DNA of 64,000 bases from Simiduia agarivorans SA1 = DSM 21679 (GTDB lineage Bacteria; Pseudomonadota; Gammaproteobacteria; Pseudomonadales; Cellvibrionaceae). The position numbers and the translations under genes were made by a program. The stretch is from NCBI RefSeq assembly GCF_000305785.2, contig NC_018868.3, forward strand, positions 1,102,001 to 1,166,000, given 5' to 3'. Each line of letters starts with the position of its first letter. Position 1 is the stretch's first letter. Below, one piece after another: positions 18,390-26,956 of the stretch. The notes under the pieces were generated by a model. The model did no database searches, was not told where the DNA came from, and was given only the letters and a program-made list of their open reading frames with translations.

Positions 18390-19313
18390 ATGAGTAACCG
18401 TCATTTTTTATCACTGGACGACGTCAGCCGGGAAGAGCTGAGTTCAATAATCGATCGGGCTATCGAGCTAAAAGCCCTGCGCCGTCAGGGCCTCGAGGAG
18501 CGCCCTTTTGTGGGCAAAGTACTGGGCATGATTTTCGAAAAATCCTCCACCCGCACCCGCGTTTCATTTGAAGCCGGCATGGCCCAGCTGGGCGGCAGTG
18601 CGATCTTCCTGTCGCCCCGGGACACGCAACTCGGTCGCGGCGAACCGATTGAAGATACCGCGCGGGTACTGGCCCGCATGGTGGATATTGTCATGGTGCG
18701 CACGTTTTCCCACGAGGGTCTTGAACGCTTTGCGCAGTACTCAAGCGTACCGGTAATCAATGCGCTGACCGACAAGTTGCACCCGTGCCAGCTGCTCGCC
18801 GACCTGCAAACCTTCAAAGAACACCGGGGCGATATCACCGGCAAGACCGTGGCCTGGGTGGGCGACGGCAACAACATGTGCCAGAGCTATATGAATGCGG
18901 CCCAACAATGCGGCTTCACCCTGCATATCGCCTGCCCGAAAGGCTATGAGCCAGAGCAGCATCTGCTGGATGCGGCCGGTGATAGCGTCCGGCTCTTCCA
19001 CGACCCACGCGTCGCCGTTGAAGGCTGTGACCTGGTCACCACTGACGTGTGGGCGTCAATGGGGCAGGAAGAAGAACAAAAACAACGGATGCGCGACTTC
19101 GAAGGGTTTAAAGTTGACCACGCGCTCATGGCGCTGGCCAACCCGGATGCGATTTTCCTGCATTGCTTACCTGCCCATCGGGAAGAGGAAGTCTCTGCAG
19201 CGCTGCTGGAAGACGAAAACATCAGCAAAGTATGGGATCAGGCGGAAAACCGCATGCATGCCCAGAAAGCCTTGATGGAATTTTTATTGACCGGTGGAAG
19301 GCAAGACGTTTAA
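18390..19313 (+). CDS. argF: Ornithine carbamoyltransferase ArgF
   Basis: A 307-residue anabolic ornithine carbamoyltransferase that forms citrulline from ornithine and carbamoyl phosphate. The carbamoyl-phosphate loop [10 protein letters not shown] (about residues 52-61) and [11 protein letters not shown] are intact. The ornithine side is marked by DGNNMCQSY and [11 protein letters not shown], and the catalytic cysteine by [10 protein letters not shown]. The length and motif order are standard. It is the second gene of the argD-argF operon and ends 18 bases before the convergent glycosyltransferase stop. Confidence 0.96.
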   Translation: MSNRHFLSLDDVSREELSSIIDRAIELKALRRQGLEERPFVGKVLGMIFEKSSTRTRVSFEAGMAQLGGSAIFLSPRDTQLGRGEPIEDTARVLARMVDIVMVRTFSHEGLERFAQYSSVPVINALTDKLHPCQLLADLQTFKEHRGDITGKTVAWVGDGNNMCQSYMNAAQQCGFTLHIACPKGYEPEQHLLDAAGDSVRLFHDPRVAVEGCDLVTTDVWASMGQEEEQKQRMRDFEGFKVDHALMALANPDAIFLHCLPAHREEEVSAALLEDENISKVWDQAENRMHAQKALMEFLLTGGRQDV

Positions 19314-19331
19314 CACTCCGGATCCCGGCTG

Positions 19332-20561
19332 CTAAGGCTGGGATTTGGCCTCAATCCAGCGCGACATAAACTCCGTACTACGGTGCTTTTGCTCATGCAG
19401 GATTGCCCCCACAATGTTCCGTTGCCGGTGTTGTGTCAGCTGGGCGCGTAGCGTGTCGATGCACGCCGACAGCTCAGCCTGCCGCAATCCGCAATCGAAC
19501 AATTGGTTAAATCGTTGCAGTGCTGCACGCTGAGCAGCATTCCAGGCTGAGCGTTGAGTGTACAATCCGACGATCACCTGAGCCCACTGCTCACGACGAT
19601 CAACTAAGCCACCCGGCCATTCGCCTTGCCCCATGCCTTCTGCGCCAATAGCGGTGGTAACACTCGGTGTTCCGGTCGCCCAGGCATCGGCCAACTTGCC
19701 CTTTATGCCCGCGCCAAAACGCAATGGCGCCACACACAGCCGGTATTGCCCCAGGGTTTCCCGGGCCTGCCTGGCCCAGCCCTTAATAAGAAACCCGAGC
19801 GCGTCTGAATGCAGCTGAAGGGCTTTTTTAGGCTGATAGGCACCGTAAACATGCATCTCTGCATCCGGTAGAGCGCGCCGGATCGCCGGCCAGATTTCTC
19901 GCAGATAGCGCACCGCATCCCAATTCGGAGCATGCCGGTAATTGCCGATAAACACCATGTGGGCGCGATCATCAAACCCCTTCAGAGTCTCACCGGACAC
20001 CGGCGTTTCCATGAACGGGCAATGATGCAACAAGGATTCAGGCACGCCCATTCGTTGTACCAGCAGTGCGATCTCCGCATCGGAAATCATCAGGCTCAGA
20101 TCGCAACGATAAATGGCCGCCAATTCCCGCCGCGCCAGTTCCGTAAACAGATCCTCGTCGGCCAGATCCAACACCGGCCGGCCCGCTTTAATGGCTTGTT
20201 CACGCCCCGCACGCAGACAATGCAGGTCTTCCGTATCCAGCACCCGCAGGGTACCCGGACTGGCATCGGCCAGGCGCCAGCCAAATTGCTCTTCGGTGAC
20301 AAAGCGATCAAATATCGCCACGGCCGGCTGCAGTGCAGACACCAGGCGATCAAAGCTCGAACAGTTGAGTGCCAACGGAACCGATTCCACACCCAATGCA
20401 TCCAGGTCTTCAGCGGTATCACCGCGTTCCGCCGCCGAGCCGAACAACACCCGGTAGCCCGCCGACTGAGCCCAATGAATCAGCTGAATGATGCGGCTGC
20501 CTGCCGCCGAAGACGTGGGTTCTGGCCACACATAGCCAATAATCAGTAAGGTTTGTTGCAT
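19332..20561 (-). CDS. GT4-type glycosyltransferase
   Basis: A 409-residue soluble-type protein with the GT-B layout. The N-terminal Rossmann half starts TLLIIGYVWPEPTSSAAGSR, and the C-terminal half contains VFIGNYRHAPNWDAVRYL and the donor-site region VAPLRFGAGIKGKLADAWATG. The last is typical of GT4 enzymes that use nucleotide sugars. The middle of the protein is unusually rich in Ala/Arg/Asp and does not point to a known acceptor. An ATG at 20561 is used; a GTG four codons upstream is an alternative. It stands alone, convergent with argF, and not within a recognisable polysaccharide cluster. Confidence 0.75.
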   Translation of the reverse strand: MQQTLLIIGYVWPEPTSSAAGSRIIQLIHWAQSAGYRVLFGSAAERGDTAEDLDALGVESVPLALNCSSFDRLVSALQPAVAIFDRFVTEEQFGWRLADASPGTLRVLDTEDLHCLRAGREQAIKAGRPVLDLADEDLFTELARRELAAIYRCDLSLMISDAEIALLVQRMGVPESLLHHCPFMETPVSGETLKGFDDRAHMVFIGNYRHAPNWDAVRYLREIWPAIRRALPDAEMHVYGAYQPKKALQLHSDALGFLIKGWARQARETLGQYRLCVAPLRFGAGIKGKLADAWATGTPSVTTAIGAEGMGQGEWPGGLVDRREQWAQVIVGLYTQRSAWNAAQRAALQRFNQLFDCGLRQAELSACIDTLRAQLTQHRQRNIVGAILHEQKHRSTEFMSRWIEAKSQP

Positions 20562-20651
20562 GCCACTCGTCACACCGGCAAAACCCCTATTCTACCCCAT
20601 TGGCTATGCTTCTAGAGTTTCTGCCAATGGCCACATTCACGAGGTTCGATA

Positions 20652-21134
20652 ATGAGCGTTACCATCATCACCACCGGCGGCACCATCGATAAAATCTACT
20701 ACGATGCGAAGAATGACTACCACATCGGTCAACCGCAGGCACCCAAAATTCTCGAGCGCGCGGGTGTTACGCTGGACACGCCGCTGATTCCCCTGTTCCG
20801 CAAAGACAGCCTCGACATCACCGATGAAGACCGCGCCCTGATCCGGTCGACAGTGGAACAGCAGCCGGGCCACAACATTGTGATTACCCACGGCACCGAT
20901 ACCATGACCAAAACCGGTGTGTTCCTGCAGGGCATCAAAGGCAAAACGATCGTATTGATGGGTGCAATGTACCCGGCCGAATTCCGCGACTCCGATGCGG
21001 TGTTCAACCTGGGTGCCGCCATCATGGCCGCACAAACCCTGCCCGAAGGCGTCTACATCGCCATGAACGGGCGCGTGTTCAATCCCGCCAAGTGCGTGAA
21101 AAACGTGGCCGAAAACCGGTTTGAAGAGGCGTGA
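20652..21134 (+). CDS. Single-domain asparaginase-family protein
   Basis: A 160-residue protein that corresponds only to the N-terminal domain of bacterial L-asparaginase. The first catalytic threonine motif is TTGGTIDKIYY and the second THGTDTMTKTG. The Lys/Tyr region around GAMYPAEFRDSD is also present. Full asparaginases are about 330 residues and complete their active site with residues from a C-terminal domain, which is absent here. The gene is not visibly truncated: a normal stop and intergenic region follow. Small proteins of this type occur in other gammaproteobacteria; their activity is unknown. It lies 108 bases upstream of the glucosylglycerate operon. Confidence 0.8.
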   Translation: MSVTIITTGGTIDKIYYDAKNDYHIGQPQAPKILERAGVTLDTPLIPLFRKDSLDITDEDRALIRSTVEQQPGHNIVITHGTDTMTKTGVFLQGIKGKTIVLMGAMYPAEFRDSDAVFNLGAAIMAAQTLPEGVYIAMNGRVFNPAKCVKNVAENRFEEA

Positions 21135-21242
21135 TAAGAAACGTCACTGGTGTTGAGTAAAGGCAAAACCGGCATCGATATTGCGTAGAGATTGCATAGC
21201 TATTGCGTAAGGAATTGTCTGGACTCAGGCCAAGGACCCACC

Positions 21243-22169
21243 ATGCCGCTCACACCCTCCGCCCTCAGCGCGTTTGTCGCACAACACCAGCTACCGGATA
21301 CCTACCTGGCCTTTGCCAACGCCCACTTCAGCCCGCTGCTGACATGGGCTCAGGCAGCGAAAAGCCCGCAAATACTGGGTATTAACGGCAGTCAGGGTTC
21401 GGGCAAATCCACCTTGGCGGCCTGGCTGGTGGCAGCGCTGACCGATCAGGGCATTCCGGCGCTGGCGCTGAGTATGGATGACTTTTACCTGGGCAAAGCC
21501 GCACGCACCCTGTTAGCCAACAGGGTACATCCGTTGCTCGGCACCCGCGGTGTGCCCGGCACCCACGATGTGGCGCGCGCCATTGAAGTGCTGGACGCAC
21601 TAAAAGAGTGCAAAACACCGATCATCCCCCGCTTCGACAAGGCCATCGATGACTGCGTACCCGCATCGCACCTGGAGCCACTGCATCATCCCGTAAAAAT
21701 TATCGTGCTCGAGGGTTGGTGTCTGGGCGCACAGCCGCAAGCAGAAGCAGCATTGATGCATCCCATCAATGCATTGGAGCGGGACGAAGACCAACAGGGA
21801 CAATGGCGCAGTTGGGTAAACCGGCAGCTGGCTCAGACCTACCAGGCGTGGTTTCAACGGGTGGATCGCTGGGTGATGTTGCGCGCCCCGTCGTTCGAAT
21901 GTGTCGCGCAATGGCGTTGGCAGCAGGAACAAAAGCTGTGGCAAAAACATAAGTTGGCAGGCATGTTGCAACAGACTGATCATCGCGGGGGTTCCACCAC
22001 CTCAGGTCTGATGACGCGCGAGCAAGTGCAACGCTTTGTTCAATACTATGAACGACTCACCACGCACATGCTGCACGAAATGCCCGACCGGGTGGAGCAC
22101 CTGTATCAATTAGATGACAGGCGCAACATTATTCATGAACACCACCGGTCTCACGGAGCACTCCGCTAA
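21243..22169 (+). CDS. D-glycerate 3-kinase-like P-loop kinase
   Basis: A 308-residue kinase of the GLYK/YGR205W family in the phosphoribulokinase-uridine kinase superfamily. The P-loop GINGSQGSGKSTLAAWL lies near residue 45. It is followed by the Asp pair of LSMDDFYLGK, the GTRGVPGTHD region, IPRFDKAIDD and the Walker-B-like VLEGWCLG. It probably phosphorylates D-glycerate to 3-phosphoglycerate. AAGGA lies seven bases before the ATG at 21243. Its last 35 bases overlap the phosphatase gene. In this operon it would recycle the glycerate released by glucosylglycerate phosphorylase. Confidence 0.85.
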   Translation: MPLTPSALSAFVAQHQLPDTYLAFANAHFSPLLTWAQAAKSPQILGINGSQGSGKSTLAAWLVAALTDQGIPALALSMDDFYLGKAARTLLANRVHPLLGTRGVPGTHDVARAIEVLDALKECKTPIIPRFDKAIDDCVPASHLEPLHHPVKIIVLEGWCLGAQPQAEAALMHPINALERDEDQQGQWRSWVNRQLAQTYQAWFQRVDRWVMLRAPSFECVAQWRWQQEQKLWQKHKLAGMLQQTDHRGGSTTSGLMTREQVQRFVQYYERLTTHMLHEMPDRVEHLYQLDDRRNIIHEHHRSHGALR

Positions 22170-23007
22170 ATCCCACAAGCATTGGTTGGTATTCACCGAT
22201 CTTGATGGCACGTTGTTAGACCACTTCAATTACAGTTTCGCCAAAGCCGTACCCATGTTGGCAGCTCTCCGTCAGCATGACATCCCCCTGATCATCGCCA
22301 CCAGTAAAACGTTTGCCGAAGTACAACCACTGCGCAGTCAACTACGCAATGGTTATCCATTCATTGTGGAAAACGGTGCCGGCATATATTTGCCTTTGTC
22401 GTTTTTACCCGAAGAACAATTGCACCAGTTTTCCGGCGTCGCACTGCATCAGGGATACTGGCGCCTGGCGCTGAGCCAACCGAGGGCCTACTGGCAAACC
22501 TTGTTAACGCAGGCGGCCAAAGACTTCCATGGCTTGTTCGCGAGCTTTACGCAGTTGGGCACAGAAGGCATCGCGCGCGCCACCGGTCTGAGTCATCAGG
22601 ATGCCAGGCTTGCCAATGAACGGGAATTTTCTGAACCGGTTTTGTGGCTCGGCGACGATAACCGGAAATCCCAGTTCATTGTGCATATGACGGCATTGGG
22701 CGCCAATGTGTTGGAAGGCGGTCGTTTCCTGCACATCACAGGCAATTCAAATAAAGGCCGCGCCATGCAATGGGTTGCCGACGCTTTTGCCTTGCGAGAC
22801 GGACACCGCTTTACAACGCTGGCCGCGGGCGACGGTAAAAACGACGTACCCATGCTGGAGCTCGCCGACGCTGCGCTGGTAATGCGCTCACCGGTCAATC
22901 CGACACTTTGTCTGAATCGCTCTCACGGCTATATCGAAAGCCCCTGCGCAGGCCCACTGGGCTGGGCCAAAGGAATCAATCATTTTCTACAACTCGGAGT
23001 AAGCTGA
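22135..23007 (+). CDS. Glucosyl/mannosyl-3-phosphoglycerate phosphatase (HAD)
   Basis: A 290-residue HAD-superfamily phosphatase of the MpgP/GpgP family (Cof-like subclass IIB). Motif I is FTDLDGTLLD at about residue 18, motif II the Thr/Ser of IIATSKTFAE, motif III the Lys of NSNKGRAMQW, and motif IV AAGDGKNDVPML. It should remove the phosphate from glucosyl-3-phosphoglycerate to give glucosylglycerate. The ATG at 22135 overlaps the kinase gene by 35 bases and the stop is two bases before the synthase ATG, so the genes are translationally coupled. The choice of glucosyl over mannosyl rests on the neighbouring synthase and phosphorylase. Confidence 0.88.
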   Translation: MNTTGLTEHSAKSHKHWLVFTDLDGTLLDHFNYSFAKAVPMLAALRQHDIPLIIATSKTFAEVQPLRSQLRNGYPFIVENGAGIYLPLSFLPEEQLHQFSGVALHQGYWRLALSQPRAYWQTLLTQAAKDFHGLFASFTQLGTEGIARATGLSHQDARLANEREFSEPVLWLGDDNRKSQFIVHMTALGANVLEGGRFLHITGNSNKGRAMQWVADAFALRDGHRFTTLAAGDGKNDVPMLELADAALVMRSPVNPTLCLNRSHGYIESPCAGPLGWAKGINHFLQLGVS

Positions 23008-23009
23008 CC

Positions 23010-24230
23010 ATGGCAGATTTCTACCAGAACGGCATCATTACCACCTTGCACAACCTCACCCGCCGGCCTGTAGCGGAAATGGAAAAAGAATTGTGCGAAT
23101 TCTCCGAAAAGCGGCCACTGGGACTGATCCTGCCCTCCCTGTATTCCGAATTGGAAGGCGAAGCGCTACCTAACATTGTTGATCAACTTACCGAAGTGCC
23201 CTACCTGAATGAGATAGTGATCGGGCTGGATCGCGCCAATGAGGCGCAGTACCGCCACGCCATCGGGTTTTTCAGTAAATTGCCTCAGCATCATCGCATC
23301 CTCTGGAACGACGGTCCGGCCCTGCGCGCGCTGGATGCGGAATTACTGAAGATGGGCATTGCGCCAACCATGCCGGGCAAAGGCCGCAACGTCTGGTACT
23401 GCATCGGCTACATGCTGGCATCCAATCGCAGCGAATCCATCGCCCTGCACGACTGCGATATTGTGACCTACGAGCGCGAACTCTTGGCCCGATTGATTTA
23501 TCCGGTCGCTAACCCGCAATTCAACTATATGTTCTGTAAAGGCTATTATTCGCGTATCGCCGAAGGAAAACTCAATGGTCGTGTGTCTCGGTTATTGGTC
23601 ACCCCCTTGTTACGCAGCCTGAAGAAGATTTTCGGTGAACTCGATTACCTGCAGTACATGGATACTTTCCGCTACTCGCTCGCGGGCGAATTCTCATTTC
23701 GCAAAGATGTGCTCAATGATATCCGCATCCCCAGCGACTGGGGCCTGGAAATTGGCGTCCTGTCTGAAATGTACCGGAACAACTCCACCAATCGTCTGTG
23801 CCAGGTGGATATCGCAGACATATACGATCACAAACACCAGGACCTGTCGGCCAATAATGACAAGGGCGGCCTGTCCAAAATGTCCATCGATATCAGCAAG
23901 GCCTTGTTCCGTAAGCTCGCCACCCAAGGCAAAACATTTAATACGGAAACTTTCCGGTCTATCAAAGCCACGTATTTCCGCATCGCACTGGATCTGATCG
24001 AAACCTATCACAATGACGCCATCATGAATGGCCTTAAACTCGACGTGCACAGCGAGGAAAAGGCGGTCGAAATGTTTGCCCAAAACATTATGAAGGCCGG
24101 CGAATCCTTTTTGGAAAACCCGATGGAAGCGCCATTTATCCCCAGCTGGAACCGGGTCATTTCAGCCATGCCCGATGTACTGGAGCGCTTGCGCAATGCC
24201 GTTGAAAGCGACAATGCACGATTCGCCTGA
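23010..24230 (+). CDS. Glucosyl-3-phosphoglycerate synthase (GpgS-like)
   Basis: A 406-residue retaining glycosyltransferase with a GT-A fold that joins glucose from an NDP-glucose donor to D-3-phosphoglycerate. The NDP-sugar segment [13 protein letters not shown], the nucleotide loop [12 protein letters not shown] and the metal-binding DCD in [10 protein letters not shown] are visible. Further conserved parts are [19 protein letters not shown] and the acceptor/metal His in DIYDHKHQ. The arrangement resembles GpgS of bacteria and archaea rather than mannosylglycerate synthase. The start at 23010 is just after the phosphatase stop. Product use as a compatible solute under salt stress or nitrogen limitation is established for relatives. 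Confidence 0.85.
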   Translation: MADFYQNGIITTLHNLTRRPVAEMEKELCEFSEKRPLGLILPSLYSELEGEALPNIVDQLTEVPYLNEIVIGLDRANEAQYRHAIGFFSKLPQHHRILWNDGPALRALDAELLKMGIAPTMPGKGRNVWYCIGYMLASNRSESIALHDCDIVTYERELLARLIYPVANPQFNYMFCKGYYSRIAEGKLNGRVSRLLVTPLLRSLKKIFGELDYLQYMDTFRYSLAGEFSFRKDVLNDIRIPSDWGLEIGVLSEMYRNNSTNRLCQVDIADIYDHKHQDLSANNDKGGLSKMSIDISKALFRKLATQGKTFNTETFRSIKATYFRIALDLIETYHNDAIMNGLKLDVHSEEKAVEMFAQNIMKAGESFLENPMEAPFIPSWNRVISAMPDVLERLRNAVESDNARFA

Positions 24231-24249
24231 TGTAACAAGGAGCTCGCGA

Positions 24250-25998
24250 ATGAATGCGATAAACCTGCAACTACGGCAAAAATTGTCGGACCATTTGCAC
24301 ATCATCTACCAACAGGTACAACCTGAGCTTGCAATTGTTGATTGCGTGGATGAACTGCTGGATATTATGCAAATTGCGGCCGACGCCCCCTCGCCCGATG
24401 CCTACGCCAATCATTGGAGCGAGCGGGACGCGTTGATGATCACCTACGGCGACAGCTTGCTGGCGCCACAGGAAAAACCGCTGGAGACGCTGAAGAACTT
24501 TATCGATGAGCAGCTGGCCGGTGTCATCAACAGCATCCATATTCTGCCTTTTTTCCCCTACAGCTCAGACGACGGTTTTTCCGTTATCGACTATTCCACC
24601 GTCAACGAATCACTGGGCGATTGGCAGCACATTCGCGCCCTGGGTGAGCAGTACCGCCTGATGGCAGACCTGGTCATTAACCATTGCTCGGCGCGCAGTT
24701 ACTGGTTTGAAAACTTCATCAAACAACAATCGCCGGGGAAAGACTATTTTTTTACCGCCAGCCCACAAGCCGATTTATCCGCCGTGGTCAGACCCCGCAC
24801 CAACCCGCTGCTGCAGGCGGTAGAGACTCAGGCCGGCACCCGCCATGTGTGGTGCACCTTTTCTTTTGATCAGGTGGACCTGGACTTCCGCAACCCGGAA
24901 GTACTCAAGCAATTTGTCCGCATTGTGCGTTTGTATCTGGATCAGGGCGTGCGGATTTTCCGGCTCGATGCCATTGCATTTCTGTGGAAAGTGCCCGGTA
25001 CCAGTTCGATCAACTTACCGGAAACCCACGAGGTAGTGCGCCTGTTGCGTACTTTGATTGAACACGCTGAACCCGGTGCCGTGATCATCACCGAAACCAA
25101 CATTCCCAACCAGGAAAATCTGAGCTATTTTGGCAACAACAACGAAGCCCACTGGATCTACAACTTCTCGTTGCCACCTCTGCTGGTGCAGGCATTACTG
25201 ACCGGCAACGGCACGCATCTGAAGCGCTGGATGATGACCATGCCGCCGGCGCGCAACGGCACCACCTATTTCAATTTCATTGCCAGTCACGACGGCATCG
25301 GCCTGCGTCCCACCGAGGGCCTGCTGAACGATGATGAGCTCAATGCGCTGACCCATGCGCTCGAACAATTTGGTGGCCGCATTTCCTGGCGCACCAGCGC
25401 CGACGGCAGCCCACGCCCCTACGAGGCCAATATTGCCTTGTACGATGCACTCAAAGGCACCATTGCCGGCCCTGACAATTTTAATTTTGAGCGGTTTATT
25501 TGCGCCCACGCCATCATGCTGGGCCTGGAAGGTGTGCCGGCGTTTTATATTCACAGCCTGCTGGCCACCGGCAATGACTACCAGCGCATGGAGCATTCGG
25601 GCCACAACCGGGCCATCAACCGGCACCAGTGGCAGAAGGCGCAACTGGACAGCCAATTGGCAGACCCCAACAGCCAGCACGCGAGGGTTTTCAACGCTCT
25701 CAAGCGACTGATCGGCATCAGGGCTGAACAGCCGGCCTTTCATCCCAACGCCACCCAGTTCACGCTGCACCTGGGCGACAGTATCTTTGCCTTCTGGCGC
25801 CAATCCATGGACCGGCAACAGAATATCTTTTGCCTATCCAATCTGGCGCACACTGCGCAGGATGTGCCCTTGTCAGCCATTAACCTGGTGTGTACCGACA
25901 ATTGGCGGGAATTGATCAGTGGGGAGACCCTCGACCCGCAGGCCGAACTACTGCACCTGGCCCCTTACCAGACAGTGTGGATCAGCAATGGCTGTTAG
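24250..25998 (+). CDS. Glucosylglycerate phosphorylase (GH13_18, sucrose phosphorylase-like)
   Basis: A 582-residue GH13 subfamily 18 enzyme. The nucleophile Asp lies in [13 protein letters not shown], the acid/base Glu in [12 protein letters not shown], and the transition-state Asp in [12 protein letters not shown]. The N-terminal barrel contains [18 protein letters not shown], as in sucrose phosphorylases. The length of about 580 and the neighbouring genes fit glucosylglycerate phosphorylase, which turns glucosylglycerate and phosphate into glucose-1-phosphate and D-glycerate. AAGGAG lies eight bases before the ATG at 24250. Sucrose phosphorylase or glucosylglycerol phosphorylase activity cannot be excluded by reading alone. 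Confidence 0.85.
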   Translation: MNAINLQLRQKLSDHLHIIYQQVQPELAIVDCVDELLDIMQIAADAPSPDAYANHWSERDALMITYGDSLLAPQEKPLETLKNFIDEQLAGVINSIHILPFFPYSSDDGFSVIDYSTVNESLGDWQHIRALGEQYRLMADLVINHCSARSYWFENFIKQQSPGKDYFFTASPQADLSAVVRPRTNPLLQAVETQAGTRHVWCTFSFDQVDLDFRNPEVLKQFVRIVRLYLDQGVRIFRLDAIAFLWKVPGTSSINLPETHEVVRLLRTLIEHAEPGAVIITETNIPNQENLSYFGNNNEAHWIYNFSLPPLLVQALLTGNGTHLKRWMMTMPPARNGTTYFNFIASHDGIGLRPTEGLLNDDELNALTHALEQFGGRISWRTSADGSPRPYEANIALYDALKGTIAGPDNFNFERFICAHAIMLGLEGVPAFYIHSLLATGNDYQRMEHSGHNRAINRHQWQKAQLDSQLADPNSQHARVFNALKRLIGIRAEQPAFHPNATQFTLHLGDSIFAFWRQSMDRQQNIFCLSNLAHTAQDVPLSAINLVCTDNWRELISGETLDPQAELLHLAPYQTVWISNGC

Positions 25999-26014
25999 CC
26001 AGTGGTCAAGCAGC

Positions 26015-26386
26015 CTACCAGACATAGCGCTCTCCCAGGATTAACACCCAGGCTGTGAGCGCGACCAGTATGGTCAGCAGCACCGCTGCAGAACCGACAT
26101 CTTTTGCCTTGCCCGACAATTCATGGTGCTCGGCGCCTATGCGGTCCACCACAGCTTCAATGCCGCTGTTTATCAGCTCCACGACCAGGATCAACACCGA
26201 CAACGCGATCAACACTGCCGACTCCACCGCGCTGATATCCAGCCACAATGCAAGGGGTATGAGTACCAACACCAATGGGACTTCTTCGCGGAAAGCCGCC
26301 TCTGTACGCCAGGTGGATTTAAGCCCCTGCCAGGAATAGCGGGTGGCATTGATCAGACGGGTGAGGCCCTGTTTATTTCCTTTCAT
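26015..26386 (-). CDS. dgkA: Diacylglycerol kinase DgkA
   Basis: A 123-residue integral inner-membrane kinase with an amphipathic N-terminus and three membrane spans. The family signature ELINSGIEAVVDRIG is followed by HHELSGKAKDVGSAAV, which carries the catalytic and metal-binding Glu and the Asn/Lys/Asp cluster. It phosphorylates diacylglycerol released by membrane-derived oligosaccharide or lipid A modification back to phosphatidic acid. The gene is convergent with the phosphorylase, with 16 bases between the stops, and is monocistronic. Confidence 0.95.
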   Translation of the reverse strand: MKGNKQGLTRLINATRYSWQGLKSTWRTEAAFREEVPLVLVLIPLALWLDISAVESAVLIALSVLILVVELINSGIEAVVDRIGAEHHELSGKAKDVGSAAVLLTILVALTAWVLILGERYVW

Positions 26387-26552
26387 GGTTGCACGTCGTT
26401 CCGTTAGGGATGGGTTTCACTGCCTGTCATGCGAGCGGCTCCGATAGAACAAAAAAGTATAACTATACCGACAGACCGGTTCAGCCCCAAGGCACAGCCA
26501 TGAGCCTGAGTCGCCAGATTAGTAACTACTGACATGGTGAATTAGACACAAG

Positions 26553-26561
26553 TTATCCACA
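26553..26561 (+). promoter_or_regulatory. DnaA box upstream of nrdA
   Basis: TTATCCACA is an exact match to the DnaA consensus. A weaker copy (CTACCCACA, 26564-26572) follows after two bases. DnaA control of class Ia nrd genes is known in Escherichia coli. Confidence 0.55.
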
Positions 26562-26600
26562 AACTACCCACAAAGCGGTAGGCTTGCATTGGCCCCGAAA

Positions 26601-26616
26601 CCGCATTATCTTGTAG
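26601..26616 (+). promoter_or_regulatory. NrdR box 1
   Basis: CCGCATTATCTTGTAG fits the NrdR consensus at most core positions. Its centre is 31 bp from that of box 2, three helical turns, which is the normal arrangement for the ATP-cone repressor NrdR. Confidence 0.6.
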
Positions 26617-26631
26617 CGCAATTCAGCCAAA

Positions 26632-26647
26632 CCCCAATATATAGGGA
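26632..26647 (+). promoter_or_regulatory. NrdR box 2
   Basis: CCCCAATATATAGGGA carries the palindromic AATATATAG core of NrdR sites. With box 1 it forms the paired operator expected upstream of ribonucleotide reductase genes. Confidence 0.65.
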
Positions 26648-26860
26648 TTCCACCGCATCAGATTGACCAGTCGTTAATCGGAATGATCGCGTGTTAGGCA
26701 ATCCGGGGTGGTACCCGCCGGGCAAGGAAGTCTGACGCACAGGCGGGGCCAACGTAAACAGGGACAGCGTAAGGGACGCAGCAATGGCAAAACGTGACAG
26801 GTTGACCCGCACCACTCGCCCGCGCCGCACCCGATTATCTGCTTATCTGCACTTTCTTTA

Positions 26861-26891
26861 CCCCCGCCGGTAACTGGCAGGGGCGGTTTTT
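26861..26891 (+). terminator. Terminator-like hairpin in the nrdA leader
   Basis: CCCC-C-GCC pairs with GGC-A-GGGG around a seven-base loop, with one internal mismatch, and CGG then five T follow. It lies 65 bases before the nrdA ATG. It may be an attenuator or simply the end of a short upstream transcript. Confidence 0.35.
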
Positions 26892-26956
26892 GCTTTGCCA
26901 AAAACCAACCGGGTTTAACGACACAACAAAAATGACGCCTCATCCGCGGAGACGAT

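Larger units (their letters stand above)
26387..26956 (+). promoter_or_regulatory. 570-base regulatory region between dgkA and nrdA
   Basis: No credible gene lies here: the open frames are short, lack ribosome binding sites and overlap the regulatory motifs. The region holds a DnaA box at 26553, two NrdR boxes at 26601 and 26632, and a terminator-like hairpin at 26861. It ends with the nrdA start at 26957, preceded by GCGGAGACGAT. The stretch from the NrdR boxes to nrdA implies a leader of up to about 300 bases whose content is otherwise unexplained. Confidence 0.6.

Noticed and set aside
20652..21134. Truncated asparaginase pseudogene
   Set aside because: The frame is intact with normal start and stop, and no C-terminal domain remnant is visible in the following 100 bases.
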